Shown here in pieces: positions 15,134 through 24,831 of a stretch of 64,000 nucleotides of DNA. Positions within the stretch are counted from its first letter, which is position 1, and each line of letters starts with the position of its first letter. Below the pieces are notes generated by a model. That model did no database searches. It saw only the letters and a list, made by a program, of their open reading frames with translations, and was not told where the DNA came from. The position numbers and the translations under genes are program-made. This stretch comes from an uncultured Lachnospiraceae bacterium (GTDB taxonomy: Bacteria > Bacillota > Clostridia > Lachnospirales > Lachnospiraceae). The DNA is taken from assembly GCA_934394565.1 (NCBI GenBank), contig CAKRQV010000010.1, positions 1 to 64,000 on the forward strand. Reading direction: 5' to 3'.

Positions 15134-16045
15134 ATGGAAATCAAACAGTTGGAATATGTGATCATGGCTGCCGAGATGGGCAGTTTCAATAAGGCTTCAG
15201 AATATCTGTATACGACCCAATCGAATGTTTCGAAAGTCATCCGCAGTCTTGAGGAGGAGCTGGGCTACCGGATTTTCAAGCGTAACGGCACGGGCGTTGC
15301 CCTGACGGATGCGGGAAAGATCCTGTATGACCAGTCGCAGCAGATCATGAAGATGCTCAGCAAGTTCGCCGCCTTCTCCGAGCTGGAGGACAAGACCTGT
15401 TTTCATATTGCTTCAATGGTCAGCAATTTTATAGCGGAGCATTTCGCGGAATTTATCCAGGACAGAAACAGCCACGACTACTGCTTTAAGATGTGGGAAG
15501 GCAGTATCTCAGAGGTCGTTGAGCTTGTCGAACAGGGCGAGGCCGAGATCGGCTTTGTCTATCTGGGGCACAAGCAGAGCGAATCCTTCCGCATCATGCT
15601 CGAAAGAAAAGGTCTTTGCTTTGAAGAGCTTCTGCCTGCACAGGTGGTTTTATGCGTCGGTCAGAACCATCCGCTGTACCATGAGGAGTCGGTTTCGCCG
15701 GAACAGATGCCACAGCTTCGCTACGTCAAGTATACTGAGGACAGCTTTTCCCGTGTCTACCATCTGCAGCAGCTGGAAAAGGATCTGCATATCGAAAAAG
15801 CCCTGACCCACGCTGTCGAGGTAGACAGCGATTATGCGCTGATCAATGTGCTGTCCAAAACAGACTGTGCTCATCTGTGTTATGGCGGTCTCAAGGAAGA
15901 AAATGAAATGGGCTTGCAGGGAATCCGCTCCATACAGATCGACCTTGAAGGCGAAAAAATCTTTCTCGGATATATTCACCGTAAATCCGCAGAACTCGAT
16001 ACCTGTGCCAGAGAATTTTTAACACTCTTACAAAGCCATATCTGA
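15134..16045 (+). CDS. LysR family transcriptional regulator
   Basis: This 303-residue protein has an N-terminal winged helix-turn-helix (MEIKQLEYVIMAAEMGSFNK, then ASEYLYTTQSNVSKVIRSLE) and a C-terminal periplasmic-binding-fold effector domain. I chose ATG 15134 because AGAGGG lies 6 nt upstream; the longer frame has no ribosome-binding site. It is divergent from blaI and upstream of an orphan solute-binding lipoprotein, which is a possible target. The effector is not deducible. Confidence 0.93.
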   Translation: MEIKQLEYVIMAAEMGSFNKASEYLYTTQSNVSKVIRSLEEELGYRIFKRNGTGVALTDAGKILYDQSQQIMKMLSKFAAFSELEDKTCFHIASMVSNFIAEHFAEFIQDRNSHDYCFKMWEGSISEVVELVEQGEAEIGFVYLGHKQSESFRIMLERKGLCFEELLPAQVVLCVGQNHPLYHEESVSPEQMPQLRYVKYTEDSFSRVYHLQQLEKDLHIEKALTHAVEVDSDYALINVLSKTDCAHLCYGGLKEENEMGLQGIRSIQIDLEGEKIFLGYIHRKSAELDTCAREFLTLLQSHI

Positions 16046-16051
16046 TGCATA

Positions 16052-16082
16052 ACAGGGAGTCTTTTTTCTCCCTGTTTTTTTA
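16052..16082 (+). terminator. Terminator of the LysR-type gene
   Basis: ACAGGGAG (16052-16059) pairs with CTCCCTGT (16068-16075), followed by a run of T. Confidence 0.9.
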
Positions 16083-16304
16083 TGTCTTTCCGGACTTTTT
16101 CACAGCATTTTTACCGGACGTACTGCTATATTTTTGTGCATTATATCCAATTTTTTTTGCTCTATGCTGTGCCGGAACAGCTTTGTAGTCAAATCCCGAA
16201 TAAGCCAAATCCTTTAAGCAATGATATACTGAACCTAAAGAAACAACAGAGGAAATGTCTCTTGTATCTATATAATTTCCAGTTTTATCAGGAGGGCAAA
16301 GTAT

Positions 16305-17636
16305 ATGAAAAAAATGACAAAACTTGTTGCATTCGGACTGGCTGCTACGATGACCGCCGGACTGACAGGCTGCGGTACTGAGTCCCAGGCAGCTACGCCA
16401 TCTTCTATTGCAGATACAGCTAAAGCTTCACAGGCAGACGAGGCTGCTTCTGCATCCACAGCAGCACAGACAGAAAGCTCCGAAATCGTATCCACAATGT
16501 CACAGACCGATGACGCCACAAAAATCCACAAAATCGGTGTTGCCGTCTATAATCTGAATGACGACGAGGTCAAGATGTTCCGTTCCTATTATGAGGACTA
16601 TCTGACAGCAGCATTCAATGTGGATTTCCTGTATTCCGATACGATTACAACCATCGATGATGAAAAGGCCTTTGTCGACCAGGCAAAAGAGGCCGGCTGT
16701 GAGGGTATCATCTCTTACGTCAGCTACGATCTGCCGGAGATCACAGCCTACTGTGCAGACGATATGTACTACGCCATCGCCAGCGGTACATTCACCGAGG
16801 ATGAATTTGCACAGGCCAGCCAGCATGAGAAGTTCTTAGGCATTACAGGTCCTTCTGAAGAGGATGAATATACCGCCGGAAAGAATCTGATCGCTGCCCT
16901 GGCAAAGGATGACGATGCTCTCTCTGCCACACAGAAAACCTGGCTCTTATGCAGCGGCGGTTCCGCTTCCGGCAATTACATGCATTCACAGCGTCTGGCC
17001 GGTGCTCTGGACGAGCTGCAGAGCCTTGGCTATACGTTAACTGCCTCAGCTGACGAGATCAAAGCCATGACAGATACCGGTGTGATCGCCAACCATCCGG
17101 ACGGCGGCAGTGTCACTCTGTTTTCGGGTTATTACTACAGCACAGAGGATCAGCTGCACTTTACACAGACCCTTGACAGTATGGAACCGGACGTTGCCGT
17201 ATCCGTATGTACATTGTCCAATATGTATCCGAATCTGCTGAATAAAGAAAAACAGCAGGATAAGGATATCAAGATTGGTGCTGTCGATTCCTTCACCGAC
17301 ACCAACCGTGAAGCTTTCGAAGCAAAAGACAGCTTTGGCAACAGCCAGATCGACTGCATCGTTGGCAAATGCCGCGCCATGGGCGCACCGGCCTTTATCG
17401 CCATGTACAATGCAGTAACCGGTCATGCCGATGTTGTCAGAGATAACGGCGCTGCCTATCATCTGTCTCAGGATATGTGGACAGCCGCTACTTTGGAGGA
17501 ATATGAGGAGATGAGTGCAAAAGCCAGCAATATTTACCAGAATGTATATTCTACAGAGGAAATGATGCAGGTACTTGGTGTATTCAATCCCAATGCTGAT
17601 TTTGCCGGCTTTACAGCCTTTGTAGACAAGTTATAA
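16305..17636 (+). CDS. Orphan type-1 solute-binding lipoprotein
   Basis: This 443-residue protein has a signal peptide with lipobox GLTGCG and a Ser/Ala/Thr-rich linker to about residue 70. The rest resembles the periplasmic-binding-protein type 1 fold used for sugars (HKIGVAVYNLNDDEVKMF; QAKEAGCEGIISYVSY). AGGAGG lies upstream of the ATG. No ABC permease or ATPase lies next to it, so it may share a transporter encoded elsewhere or act as a sensor. It follows the LysR gene in the same direction but has its own upstream gap (16083-16304) in which I see only a TATAAT without a good -35. Confidence 0.85.
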   Translation: MKKMTKLVAFGLAATMTAGLTGCGTESQAATPSSIADTAKASQADEAASASTAAQTESSEIVSTMSQTDDATKIHKIGVAVYNLNDDEVKMFRSYYEDYLTAAFNVDFLYSDTITTIDDEKAFVDQAKEAGCEGIISYVSYDLPEITAYCADDMYYAIASGTFTEDEFAQASQHEKFLGITGPSEEDEYTAGKNLIAALAKDDDALSATQKTWLLCSGGSASGNYMHSQRLAGALDELQSLGYTLTASADEIKAMTDTGVIANHPDGGSVTLFSGYYYSTEDQLHFTQTLDSMEPDVAVSVCTLSNMYPNLLNKEKQQDKDIKIGAVDSFTDTNREAFEAKDSFGNSQIDCIVGKCRAMGAPAFIAMYNAVTGHADVVRDNGAAYHLSQDMWTAATLEEYEEMSAKASNIYQNVYSTEEMMQVLGVFNPNADFAGFTAFVDKL

Positions 17637-17672
17637 CTTTCCGATACATGCCAAACGGGTTTCCCCGAAAAA

Positions 17673-17723
17673 AACGAAGCCCCGTAAGATCGGCTTTTCT
17701 GCCTGATCTTACGGGGCTTCGTT
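17673..17723. terminator. Bidirectional terminator
   Basis: AACGAAGCCCCGTAAGATC pairs perfectly with its complement (19 bp) around a 13-nt loop. A-runs lie on the left and T-runs on the right. It separates the convergent lipoprotein and HAD phosphatase genes. Confidence 0.9.
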
Positions 17724-17780
17724 CTTCTTTCAAATCATGCACACGGCATATCCTTTTAACCGGTAAAGCTACGCTTTAGC

Positions 17781-18455
17781 TTACTTTATCTTCTGCTTTT
17801 TCAAAAGCTTCAGCATCTGTTCCACACCGCTTTTATCTTCCCAGCTGGAAAGCTCCATAACAGCCTGCGGGATATCCTGCTCACCGGAATCCGGATTATG
17901 GAACCATACACAGGGCATACCGGCCGCTTTGGCAGCCTTACCGCCATTGGTGGAATCTTCCACGACAAGACAGTCCTCAGGAGCAATGTCCAGTGCTTTC
18001 GCTGCTGTCAGGAAGGTATCCGGGGCCGGCTTTGGATGTTCCACATTCTCACCGCTGATTTTTGCATCAAAGCACTCTGCCAGACCCAGCTCACCGATGG
18101 CCTGATCAATATGATGCATCGGGGATGAGGAGGCCACCGCCAGCAGATATCCGGCTCCGTGCAGCCTGTGCACCAGCTCTGTCAGTCCCGGCAGACGGGG
18201 ATAACCCTCTTTGGCGATCAGCTCATCCTTTTTGGCCGCCATCCTGTCAAACACTGCCTGCTTGTCCGGAAAGCTTTTACCATAGTTTTCCCGGATCAGC
18301 TGCAACAGATATGTCATCGTGGAACCGATACATCGCTTGTAAACATCATAGTCCAGATCAATGCCATCGTCGGCAAAGATTGTTCTCCAACACCTGAAAT
18401 GCAGTGGCTCCGTATTGACCAGCACACCATCCATATCAAATATTACTGCTTTCAT
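17781..18455 (-). CDS. HAD family phosphatase, beta-phosphoglucomutase-like
   Basis: This 224-residue cytoplasmic hydrolase has motif I DMDGVLVNTEP (nucleophile Asp8), motif II in VASSSP, motif III Lys in HPKPAPD and motif IV VVEDSTNG. A helical cap follows motif I, so it belongs to the subfamily that includes beta-phosphoglucomutase and small sugar-phosphate phosphatases. It lies 16 nt after the ABC exporter gene, probably in one operon. The substrate is unknown. Confidence 0.9.
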   Translation of the reverse strand: MKAVIFDMDGVLVNTEPLHFRCWRTIFADDGIDLDYDVYKRCIGSTMTYLLQLIRENYGKSFPDKQAVFDRMAAKKDELIAKEGYPRLPGLTELVHRLHGAGYLLAVASSSPMHHIDQAIGELGLAECFDAKISGENVEHPKPAPDTFLTAAKALDIAPEDCLVVEDSTNGGKAAKAAGMPCVWFHNPDSGEQDIPQAVMELSSWEDKSGVEQMLKLLKKQKIK

Positions 18456-18471
18456 CTCTCTAACTCACTTT

Positions 18472-20202
18472 CTACTGATGCATATGATACAGTTTCTCAT
18501 AAATACCACCTTTTTTCAACAATTCCTCATGTGTACCACTCTCTGCAATCCCTTCTTCGGTCAGTACCAGTATATTCTCCGCATTCTGGATCGTTGTCAG
18601 ACGATGGGCGATCACAAATGTCGTACGGTTCTTTGTCAGCCTTTCCAGAGATTCCTGTACCACGCGTTCGCTCTCATTATCAAGCGCTGATGTGGCTTCA
18701 TCAAAAATCAGAATCGGTGGATTTTTCAGGAAAACACGGGCAATAGACAATCTTTGCTTTTGTCCACCGGACAGCTTGATGCCTCTTTGTCCGATATCGG
18801 TATCGTATCCGTCTGGAAATTGCATGATAAACTCATGCGCATTGGCATTCTTGGCCGCCGCGACAACTTCCTCTCTTGTCGCTCCCGGTTTACCGTAGGC
18901 AATATTCTCAAATATAGTTCCTGTAAACAGATAGACATCCTGCTGTACCATACCAATCTGCCCACGCAGACTCTTCATCGTAAGCTTGCGGACATCCTTG
19001 CCATCCACACAGACCCTTCCCTCCGTCACATCATAGAAGCGCGGAATCAGAGAGCAAAGTGTCGTTTTTCCTGCCCCTGAAGGTCCTACAAGCGCTGTAT
19101 AAGAGCCAGCGGGTACATCCAGACTTACATGATTTAATACTGTCTCCTTACTGTCATGGTACTTAAAAGAAACATTTTCAAAAGTAATATGCCCTTTTGC
19201 TTCTTTTAACTCTCTGGCATTCGGTGCATCTTCGATATCCGGCTCAATATCCATGATTTCCCGAAAACGTTCAAATCCGCTGTAACCGTTCTGAAACTGT
19301 TCTGTAAAGTCCACCAGCGTTTTTATAGGCTCGGTAAAAACGCCAATATATAAAAGAAACGTCACCAGATCTGTGATCTGCATATTACCATACGCAATCA
19401 TCACACCACCAATTAAAATCACGTTTACCTGGATCAGTGTTGTAAATACACCGACTCCCGCCTGAAAGCTGCCCATATAACGATAGCTGTCCTTTTTTGC
19501 GTCTAAGAATCCATCATTTCCCACCTTGAATTTCCGGTTTTCCATATCTTCATTGGCAAAAGATTTGACCACACGGATTCCGGAAAGATTATCCTCGATC
19601 TGCGCATTGATATCTGCGATCTTTTCTCTGTTTCGTTTAAAGGCCGCACGCATCTTTTTATTCAACACAAAAGCAAACACAAACATCAGAGGCAGCACAA
19701 TAAAAGCAGCCAGTGCCAGGGATGCATGGATATTCATTAAAATAACCAGCGCGCCGGCAATCTTTAAGATGGATAAAATAATATTTTCCGGTCCATGGTG
19801 CAGAAGCTCTGTAATGTCAAACAGATCGCTGGTGATTCTGCTCATCAGCTGTCCTACCTTTGCATCATCGTAAAAAGCAAACGAAAGCTTCTGCATATGG
19901 GCAAAGATTTCCGCACGCATATCGTATTCCATCTTCGCCCCCATCACATGGCCATAATTGCCGATAAAAAAGCGGCTGAACAGATCGATCAGCAGAAGCA
20001 CTGCCAGAAACACAGCAATATACAGAAGTCTTTTTAACATCTGTTCTCTTGGCAAATATACCAGTACATTTGTCACATACCGTACAACCAACGGTATCGT
20101 CAATGCTACAAGCGCCGATAAAAGGGCAAAAAACATATCTGCCCAGAAAATATGCATGTAAGGCTTATAGTAGCCAAACATCTTTTTCAGATTTTTCTTC
20201 AT
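18472..20202 (-). CDS. ABC exporter, fused membrane and ATPase domains (MsbA type)
   Basis: This 576-residue half-transporter works as a dimer. Six membrane helices span about residues 15-310. The nucleotide-binding domain has Walker A GPSGAGKTT, signature LSGGQKQRLSIARVF and Walker B ILIFDEATSALD. I chose ATG 20202 (MKKNLKKMFG) because GGAGG lies 12 nt upstream; the longer frame has no support. The substrate could be a lipid, drug or peptide. No partner half-transporter is adjacent, so a homodimer is likely. Confidence 0.93.
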   Translation of the reverse strand: MKKNLKKMFGYYKPYMHIFWADMFFALLSALVALTIPLVVRYVTNVLVYLPREQMLKRLLYIAVFLAVLLLIDLFSRFFIGNYGHVMGAKMEYDMRAEIFAHMQKLSFAFYDDAKVGQLMSRITSDLFDITELLHHGPENIILSILKIAGALVILMNIHASLALAAFIVLPLMFVFAFVLNKKMRAAFKRNREKIADINAQIEDNLSGIRVVKSFANEDMENRKFKVGNDGFLDAKKDSYRYMGSFQAGVGVFTTLIQVNVILIGGVMIAYGNMQITDLVTFLLYIGVFTEPIKTLVDFTEQFQNGYSGFERFREIMDIEPDIEDAPNARELKEAKGHITFENVSFKYHDSKETVLNHVSLDVPAGSYTALVGPSGAGKTTLCSLIPRFYDVTEGRVCVDGKDVRKLTMKSLRGQIGMVQQDVYLFTGTIFENIAYGKPGATREEVVAAAKNANAHEFIMQFPDGYDTDIGQRGIKLSGGQKQRLSIARVFLKNPPILIFDEATSALDNESERVVQESLERLTKNRTTFVIAHRLTTIQNAENILVLTEEGIAESGTHEELLKKGGIYEKLYHMHQ

Positions 20203-20236
20203 AATATTAAAATTCCTCCGGAGTATTTCCAGAGGA

Positions 20237-20265
20237 ATTTTAACATATTCCGTATATAAAAGCAA
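20237..20265 (-). promoter_or_regulatory. Promoter of the ABC exporter-HAD operon
   Basis: On the minus strand the -35 is TTGCTT (20260-20265) and the -10 is TAAAAT (20237-20242), with a 17-nt spacer. It predicts a leader of about 28 nt. Confidence 0.6.
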
Positions 20266-20291
20266 TTTATCGTGTATGTTATCATCACCGA

Positions 20292-21311
20292 TTAATGATG
20301 CGTACCGATATGTTCAAAGCCCGGATGCTCGTGATGATGGTCATGCTCATGGCATTCGCCACCATTGCAAAGCTTTGCGCAGCAGATAACCTCTGTATAT
20401 TTGGAAGCCCACAGGGTCTTTGTCAGATACAGTACCTGACCATCATGTTCTGCGACCACACGCTCAATCACGTGACCATCATAGTCTGTCACATATCCCA
20501 GCTCGTCTCCGCAGTTAAATCGATCTCCGGCCTTAAGATCCGTATACCAGAAACCGGAGTTCTCAATTTCCAGATACTGCGGTGCTTCCAGCAAAAACGG
20601 TGTGTTTTCCGGCTTCTGCGGCTCTCCATCCATCATTCCGACATATTTAAGAATATTCATCACATCCGCTTTATCTTCCCTGACTTCTTCATGGCTCCAG
20701 CGCCCACGGCCGCCTCTTTCCAGCAAAAGAGAAGGTACACCCATACACCCGGCCCAGTTATAGCAGCCGGTCTTTGAAAAGGATTTGACCATGTAGGGCA
20801 CATTACAGTATTCTGCAGCGCCACGGGCATAGGCAGAAACCTTCTCGTCGCACGCACCGACAAAGTATACATACCGATCCAGATCTTCAAAGATACCGCC
20901 ACAATGCAGATCCACATAAAAATCAATTTCCGAAAACAGCTGGCTTGTCATAAACCATGCCAGCTTCTCAGAAGCAAAACCATTGGCCTTTCCCGGGAAT
21001 ACACGGTTCAGATTCTTACCATCCTCCGGTACGATCGTTGGTATACGATTCTCGAAACCTGTGCGGTTCACCACCGGAATGATAACAAGCGTCCCGGCGA
21101 TATCATCCGGTGACAGCTCTCTTCGCATTTCCTGTAAAACCTGGATGCCTACATATTCACAGGAATGCACACCGGCTGTCAGCAACACTGTTTTTCCCGG
21201 CTTTTTACCTGAAATGATGGTAGCCGGAAGCTTAAATCCGGTTCCCGGCACTTCAAACATACCCTCTTTTTTTTCCCCAGCTTCAAATGTAAGATTTGCT
21301 ATTGCTCTCAT
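20292..21311 (-). CDS. Succinylglutamate desuccinylase/aspartoacylase family (M14) deacylase
   Basis: This 339-residue zinc hydrolase has its metal ligands in AGVHSCEY (HxxE) and DLHCGG. NRTGFENRIPT and the Arg/Asn pair in KNLNRVFPG fit the family's substrate carboxylate site. A C-terminal beta domain follows from about residue 245. The last 20 residues form a His-rich tail (CHEHDHHHEH ... THH) that is not part of the family fold and may hold or buffer zinc. It lies 36 nt after the MATE pump gene. The substrate, an N-acyl amino acid or similar amide, is unknown. Confidence 0.88.
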   Translation of the reverse strand: MRAIANLTFEAGEKKEGMFEVPGTGFKLPATIISGKKPGKTVLLTAGVHSCEYVGIQVLQEMRRELSPDDIAGTLVIIPVVNRTGFENRIPTIVPEDGKNLNRVFPGKANGFASEKLAWFMTSQLFSEIDFYVDLHCGGIFEDLDRYVYFVGACDEKVSAYARGAAEYCNVPYMVKSFSKTGCYNWAGCMGVPSLLLERGGRGRWSHEEVREDKADVMNILKYVGMMDGEPQKPENTPFLLEAPQYLEIENSGFWYTDLKAGDRFNCGDELGYVTDYDGHVIERVVAEHDGQVLYLTKTLWASKYTEVICCAKLCNGGECHEHDHHHEHPGFEHIGTHH

Positions 21312-21347
21312 CTTTTACTCCTTTTTTCTGATTTTGCACTGTCTTTT

Positions 21348-22697
21348 TCAGGACAGCGTTTCAGTCTTCAGTTTTTTTAAAATCAGCAGACAGTTGACTG
21401 TCATGGCTATACCTGCCAGAACCCATGTAATCGGATAAACAACGGCTACCATTTCGATCGTATGACTTATATTGACCAGCACCTGTAAAATTACGATTCT
21501 AAAGAAACACATGCATGTCAGGATGATGACCATCGGTGCAAATGCCTTGCCCACGCCCTTGGACACGGCACTCATGCACTCCTGCACCGTACACAGGAAA
21601 TACAGCGGGAATGTAATCGAAGCTACACGCAGACCATCTGCCACAACACCTGGATCGCTGTTAAACAGGCCAAAGATCGGCCGCATAAACAGGATCATTA
21701 TTGCAGACAGTGCGCCAACGGTAACCATACTGAGAATCTGTGTGATCCATGTCCCTTTCCGCACTCTGTCCATCTTTCCTGCACCGTAATTCTGTGCCGT
21801 GTACGTAACAAGCGCCTGCCCATAGGAAATGCTCGGATAATATAAGAACATCTCAATCTTAAAGTACGCAGCAAATGCCGCCATGGCATCTACACTGAAG
21901 CTGTTGATGATGCTCTGGATAAAAAGGTTGGAAAAAGATATCACCATCGACTGTATACCCGAAGGAATACCAACTATCAAAAGCTTCTTTAATATCTGTC
22001 CATCCAGCATCGGCCTGGTAACCCGCAGGGCAATCTCCGGCTGCAGCTTACATAGATAACGGATTGTTAAAATGGCAGATACGATCTGCGCACCAACCGT
22101 AGCCAGTGCCGCTCCAGCTATTCCCATATGGAATACTACGATCAGCAGATAATCGCCCAGAATATTGGCCAGTCCTCCAAAAATCTGGAATTTCAGTGCA
22201 GATTTTGCATCCCCGAGGGAACGCACGATGCCAGAACACAGATTATACTCTACGATACCGAAGATGCCGGCGAAATAGATGCGCAGATATAACAGTGCCT
22301 GGTCAAAGACCTCCTCTGGTGTTCCCAGCCAGTGCAGAAACGTCGGTGCCAGAAAAAGCCCGCCCACCATCAGCACCAGTGCACCGAGTACACCGAAAAA
22401 GAAAGCTGTCTGGATAACTTTATGTAAGGATTTGTTATTTTTCTGTCCAAAAGCCTGCGCAGCAACGACACCAGAACCCACAGAAATACCCGTAAACAGA
22501 CCGACGATACAGGTCACCAGAAGATCACTGGAGCCTACAGCAGCCGAGGCCTCCTTGCCGATAAAGCGTCCCACAAAGATCAGATCCACAGTACTGTACA
22601 TCTGCTGGATCAGGGAGCTTCCCAGTAATGGCAGGGCAAACATAAGGATCAGCTTACCGATCGATCCTTCTGTTAAATCTTTTGTTTTATTTTTCAT
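21348..22697 (-). CDS. MATE family efflux transporter
   Basis: This 449-residue protein has 12 predicted membrane helices arranged as two six-helix halves. FALPLLGSSLIQQMYSTVD at the N-terminus and the repeated pattern GIPSGIQSMVISFSNLFIQ in the second half are typical of the DinF/NorM-like branch. Such pumps export cationic drugs or metabolites by sodium or proton antiport. It is followed by the M14 deacylase, so the pair may export and process the same compound. The ribosome-binding site is weak (AAGAGAAAAG). Confidence 0.93.
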   Translation of the reverse strand: MKNKTKDLTEGSIGKLILMFALPLLGSSLIQQMYSTVDLIFVGRFIGKEASAAVGSSDLLVTCIVGLFTGISVGSGVVAAQAFGQKNNKSLHKVIQTAFFFGVLGALVLMVGGLFLAPTFLHWLGTPEEVFDQALLYLRIYFAGIFGIVEYNLCSGIVRSLGDAKSALKFQIFGGLANILGDYLLIVVFHMGIAGAALATVGAQIVSAILTIRYLCKLQPEIALRVTRPMLDGQILKKLLIVGIPSGIQSMVISFSNLFIQSIINSFSVDAMAAFAAYFKIEMFLYYPSISYGQALVTYTAQNYGAGKMDRVRKGTWITQILSMVTVGALSAIMILFMRPIFGLFNSDPGVVADGLRVASITFPLYFLCTVQECMSAVSKGVGKAFAPMVIILTCMCFFRIVILQVLVNISHTIEMVAVVYPITWVLAGIAMTVNCLLILKKLKTETLS

Positions 22698-22834
22698 CTT
22701 TTCTCTTGTCCTTTGCTTTAATCTTCCCCCATTCTAGCAGACGTTTTTACCAAAGCAACCCCTCCCCCGGGATATGCTTCATGCCAGATTGTTATAAATG
22801 CGGCATACATTAGTTGTTTCTAACTCGCTTTGTT

Positions 22835-22867
22835 AAAATAACACTGCGGCTGTTTTGCAGACCGCAG
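22835..22867 (-). terminator. Terminator of the peptide ABC operon
   Basis: On the minus strand CTGCGGTCTG pairs with CAGCCGCAG around CAAAA with one bulged T, followed by TGTTATTTT. It lies just after the last ATPase gene. The rest of the gap to the MATE gene shows nothing else. Confidence 0.65.
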
Positions 22868-22880
22868 CGCAAGTTTTCAG

Positions 22881-23840
22881 TTATTTGAAGAGATGACAGG
22901 CCACCTGATGTTCCGGTTCGATCTCTTTGAGTACAGGGCGTTCTGTTTTGCAGATCTCCATACAGTGCTCGCAGCGGTTCTGGAACGGACACCCCGTCGG
23001 CACATCGAGCGGACTCGGTGCTTCGCTGTCGATGCTCTCGATCGGCTTGGAAAAATCCATCTGCAGATCAAATACAGAATCGATCAATGCCTGCGTGTAC
23101 GGATGCTTTGAATCAGCCCCGACCTTTTCACCGGGCAGTACTTCAACGATATTTCCCAGATACATGACAGCTACCTGATGGGCAAAGGACTGGATCAGTG
23201 CCAAATCATGGCAGATAAAGCCCATGGCGATATCATTTTCCTTCTGCAGCTTAACTAAGAGCTCGATAATCGTTTTCTGTACAGAAACATCCAATGCACT
23301 GGTAGCCTCATCACAGACGATGATCTCCGGCTTTAAGGCAAGGGCACGGGCAATACCGACTCGCTGTCTCTGACCGCCGGACATATTGTGGGGATATCTG
23401 TCTGCGAAATCTCCCGGAAGCTCTACCATTTCCAGATATTTTCTGGCAGTAGCATCGGCTTCGCTCTTTTTGATCATCCCGAAATTTAAGAGTGGCTCGC
23501 AGATAATATCCCGGATTTTCATCTTTGGATTAAAGGCAGCCGTCGGATCCTGAAAGACCATCTGAATATTCTTTCTGTGCAGACGCAGCTTTTCACCTTT
23601 TAACTTTGTGATGTCCTGCCCATGGTACAGAATTTCGCCTTCTGTTGGTGCCTCAAGGGATACGACCATACGCATAAAGGTACTTTTACCACATCCACTC
23701 TCTCCGACAACCCCCAGTGTCTGGCCTTTATAAAAGCTTAAGCTGACATCATTGCAGGCTGTCAACGTTCTGTTGTGGGAAGCCGGATATTTCTTTGTCA
23801 CATGTTTTGCTTCAAGGATCAGTTCTTTTTTCTCAGACAA
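22881..23840 (-). CDS. Peptide ABC transporter, ATP-binding protein (OppF type)
   Basis: This ATPase of about 319 residues has Walker A GESGCGKSTF, signature MSGGQRQRVGIARALAL and Walker B IIVCDEATSALD. The C-terminal oligopeptide-transporter extension keeps the four-cysteine pattern GCPFQNRCEHCMEICKTE. I prefer the TTG at 23840 because GGAGG lies 8 nt upstream. A GTG at 23849 is possible, but the Shine-Dalgarno would abut it. The gene overlaps the end of the OppD-like gene. With the OppD-like protein it forms the ATPase dimer of the importer. Confidence 0.92.
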   Translation of the reverse strand: MSEKKELILEAKHVTKKYPASHNRTLTACNDVSLSFYKGQTLGVVGESGCGKSTFMRMVVSLEAPTEGEILYHGQDITKLKGEKLRLHRKNIQMVFQDPTAAFNPKMKIRDIICEPLLNFGMIKKSEADATARKYLEMVELPGDFADRYPHNMSGGQRQRVGIARALALKPEIIVCDEATSALDVSVQKTIIELLVKLQKENDIAMGFICHDLALIQSFAHQVAVMYLGNIVEVLPGEKVGADSKHPYTQALIDSVFDLQMDFSKPIESIDSEAPSPLDVPTGCPFQNRCEHCMEICKTERPVLKEIEPEHQVACHLFK

Positions 23841-24801
23841 AACGTTCACCTCCCAGTGCCGGTACAGAAGCCAGCAGATTCTTTGTATATTCGCAGGCCG
23901 GATGTTTCAGGATCTGTTCTCTGTCTCCCTGTTCTACGATATGGCCATTTTTCATAACAATAATCTTATCCGCCATATAGGCCGCAACACCGATATTATG
24001 GGTAACCACAATAATGCTGGTATTATAGCTGTCACGAAGCTCCATCATCTGTCGCACGATCTGTGCCTGTGTCGTTACATCCAGTGCACTCGTCGGCTCA
24101 TCACCCAGGAGAAGCTTTGGCTGGAAGGTCATCGCCATCGCAATACCGACACGCTGGCGCATACCACCGGACAGCTGGAACGGATAGCTGCGCATGATAT
24201 TGTCACCACTGGGCAGACGCATCTTTTCGAGCATCTCCACACCCTTGTCAAAAGCATCCTTTTTGGAAATATTTTCATGGGCACGGATATATTCGACATA
24301 CTGTGCACCGATACGGCGCACCGGATTGATCATCGCACCGGAATCCTGGAAAATCATGGACATCTCCGTACCACGGAGCTTTCTCCACTCTTCATCCAGT
24401 TTTTTCTGTTCCCTGGGGGATAATACCTGAAATTTACGAAGCTGTACATCCTGCTCTTTAAGGATCTGCAGACGTTCCTTTTCGGCATCCTCTTCGGACA
24501 GCTTTTTATTTTCCAGCGCCTTTAACTTTGCCCCGGCATCTGTATAGATCACGTCTTCTCTGGCCAGCTGTTCCTTTGTCCTTTTCAGTAAAGATTTTCC
24601 TTCATACAGAATATCTCCCCGGGATACTCTGCCGCCTCCGGGCAGACATCCCAGCGCCGCACGGATGACGGTGGTCTTTCCACTGCCGCTCTCGCCTACG
24701 ATACTGACGATTTCTCCCTGTTTAACATCAAGAGTAACTCCCTCTACAGTGGGAGTCAGGTTGTTTCCGTATGTGATGGATACATTCTGTATGTTCAGCA
24801 T
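23833..24801 (-). CDS. Peptide ABC transporter, ATP-binding protein (OppD type) with insertion
   Basis: This 322-residue ATPase has Walker A GESGSGKTT, the Q-loop MIFQDS, signature LSGGMRQRVGIAMAM and Walker B LLLGDEPTSALD. Between Walker A and the Q-loop there is a charged, helix-prone insertion of about 60 residues (about 75-135, rich in Lys, Glu and Leu) that typical OppD proteins lack. The protein ends at HPACEYTKNLLASVPALGGE, so the usual Cys-containing C-terminal extension is missing. It overlaps the OppF-like gene. GGAGG precedes the ATG. Confidence 0.92.
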   Translation of the reverse strand: MLNIQNVSITYGNNLTPTVEGVTLDVKQGEIVSIVGESGSGKTTVIRAALGCLPGGGRVSRGDILYEGKSLLKRTKEQLAREDVIYTDAGAKLKALENKKLSEEDAEKERLQILKEQDVQLRKFQVLSPREQKKLDEEWRKLRGTEMSMIFQDSGAMINPVRRIGAQYVEYIRAHENISKKDAFDKGVEMLEKMRLPSGDNIMRSYPFQLSGGMRQRVGIAMAMTFQPKLLLGDEPTSALDVTTQAQIVRQMMELRDSYNTSIIVVTHNIGVAAYMADKIIVMKNGHIVEQGDREQILKHPACEYTKNLLASVPALGGERFV

Positions 24802-24831
24802 CGGAACTCCTCCTTACATAATCTTGTAAAT

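Noticed and set aside
20209..20241. Inverted repeat AAAATTCCTC/GAGGAATTTT that could hide the ribosome-binding site of the ABC exporter gene
   Set aside because: The best promoter (20237-20265) starts transcription near 20230, inside the repeat, so one arm would not be in the message. It could still be an operator.
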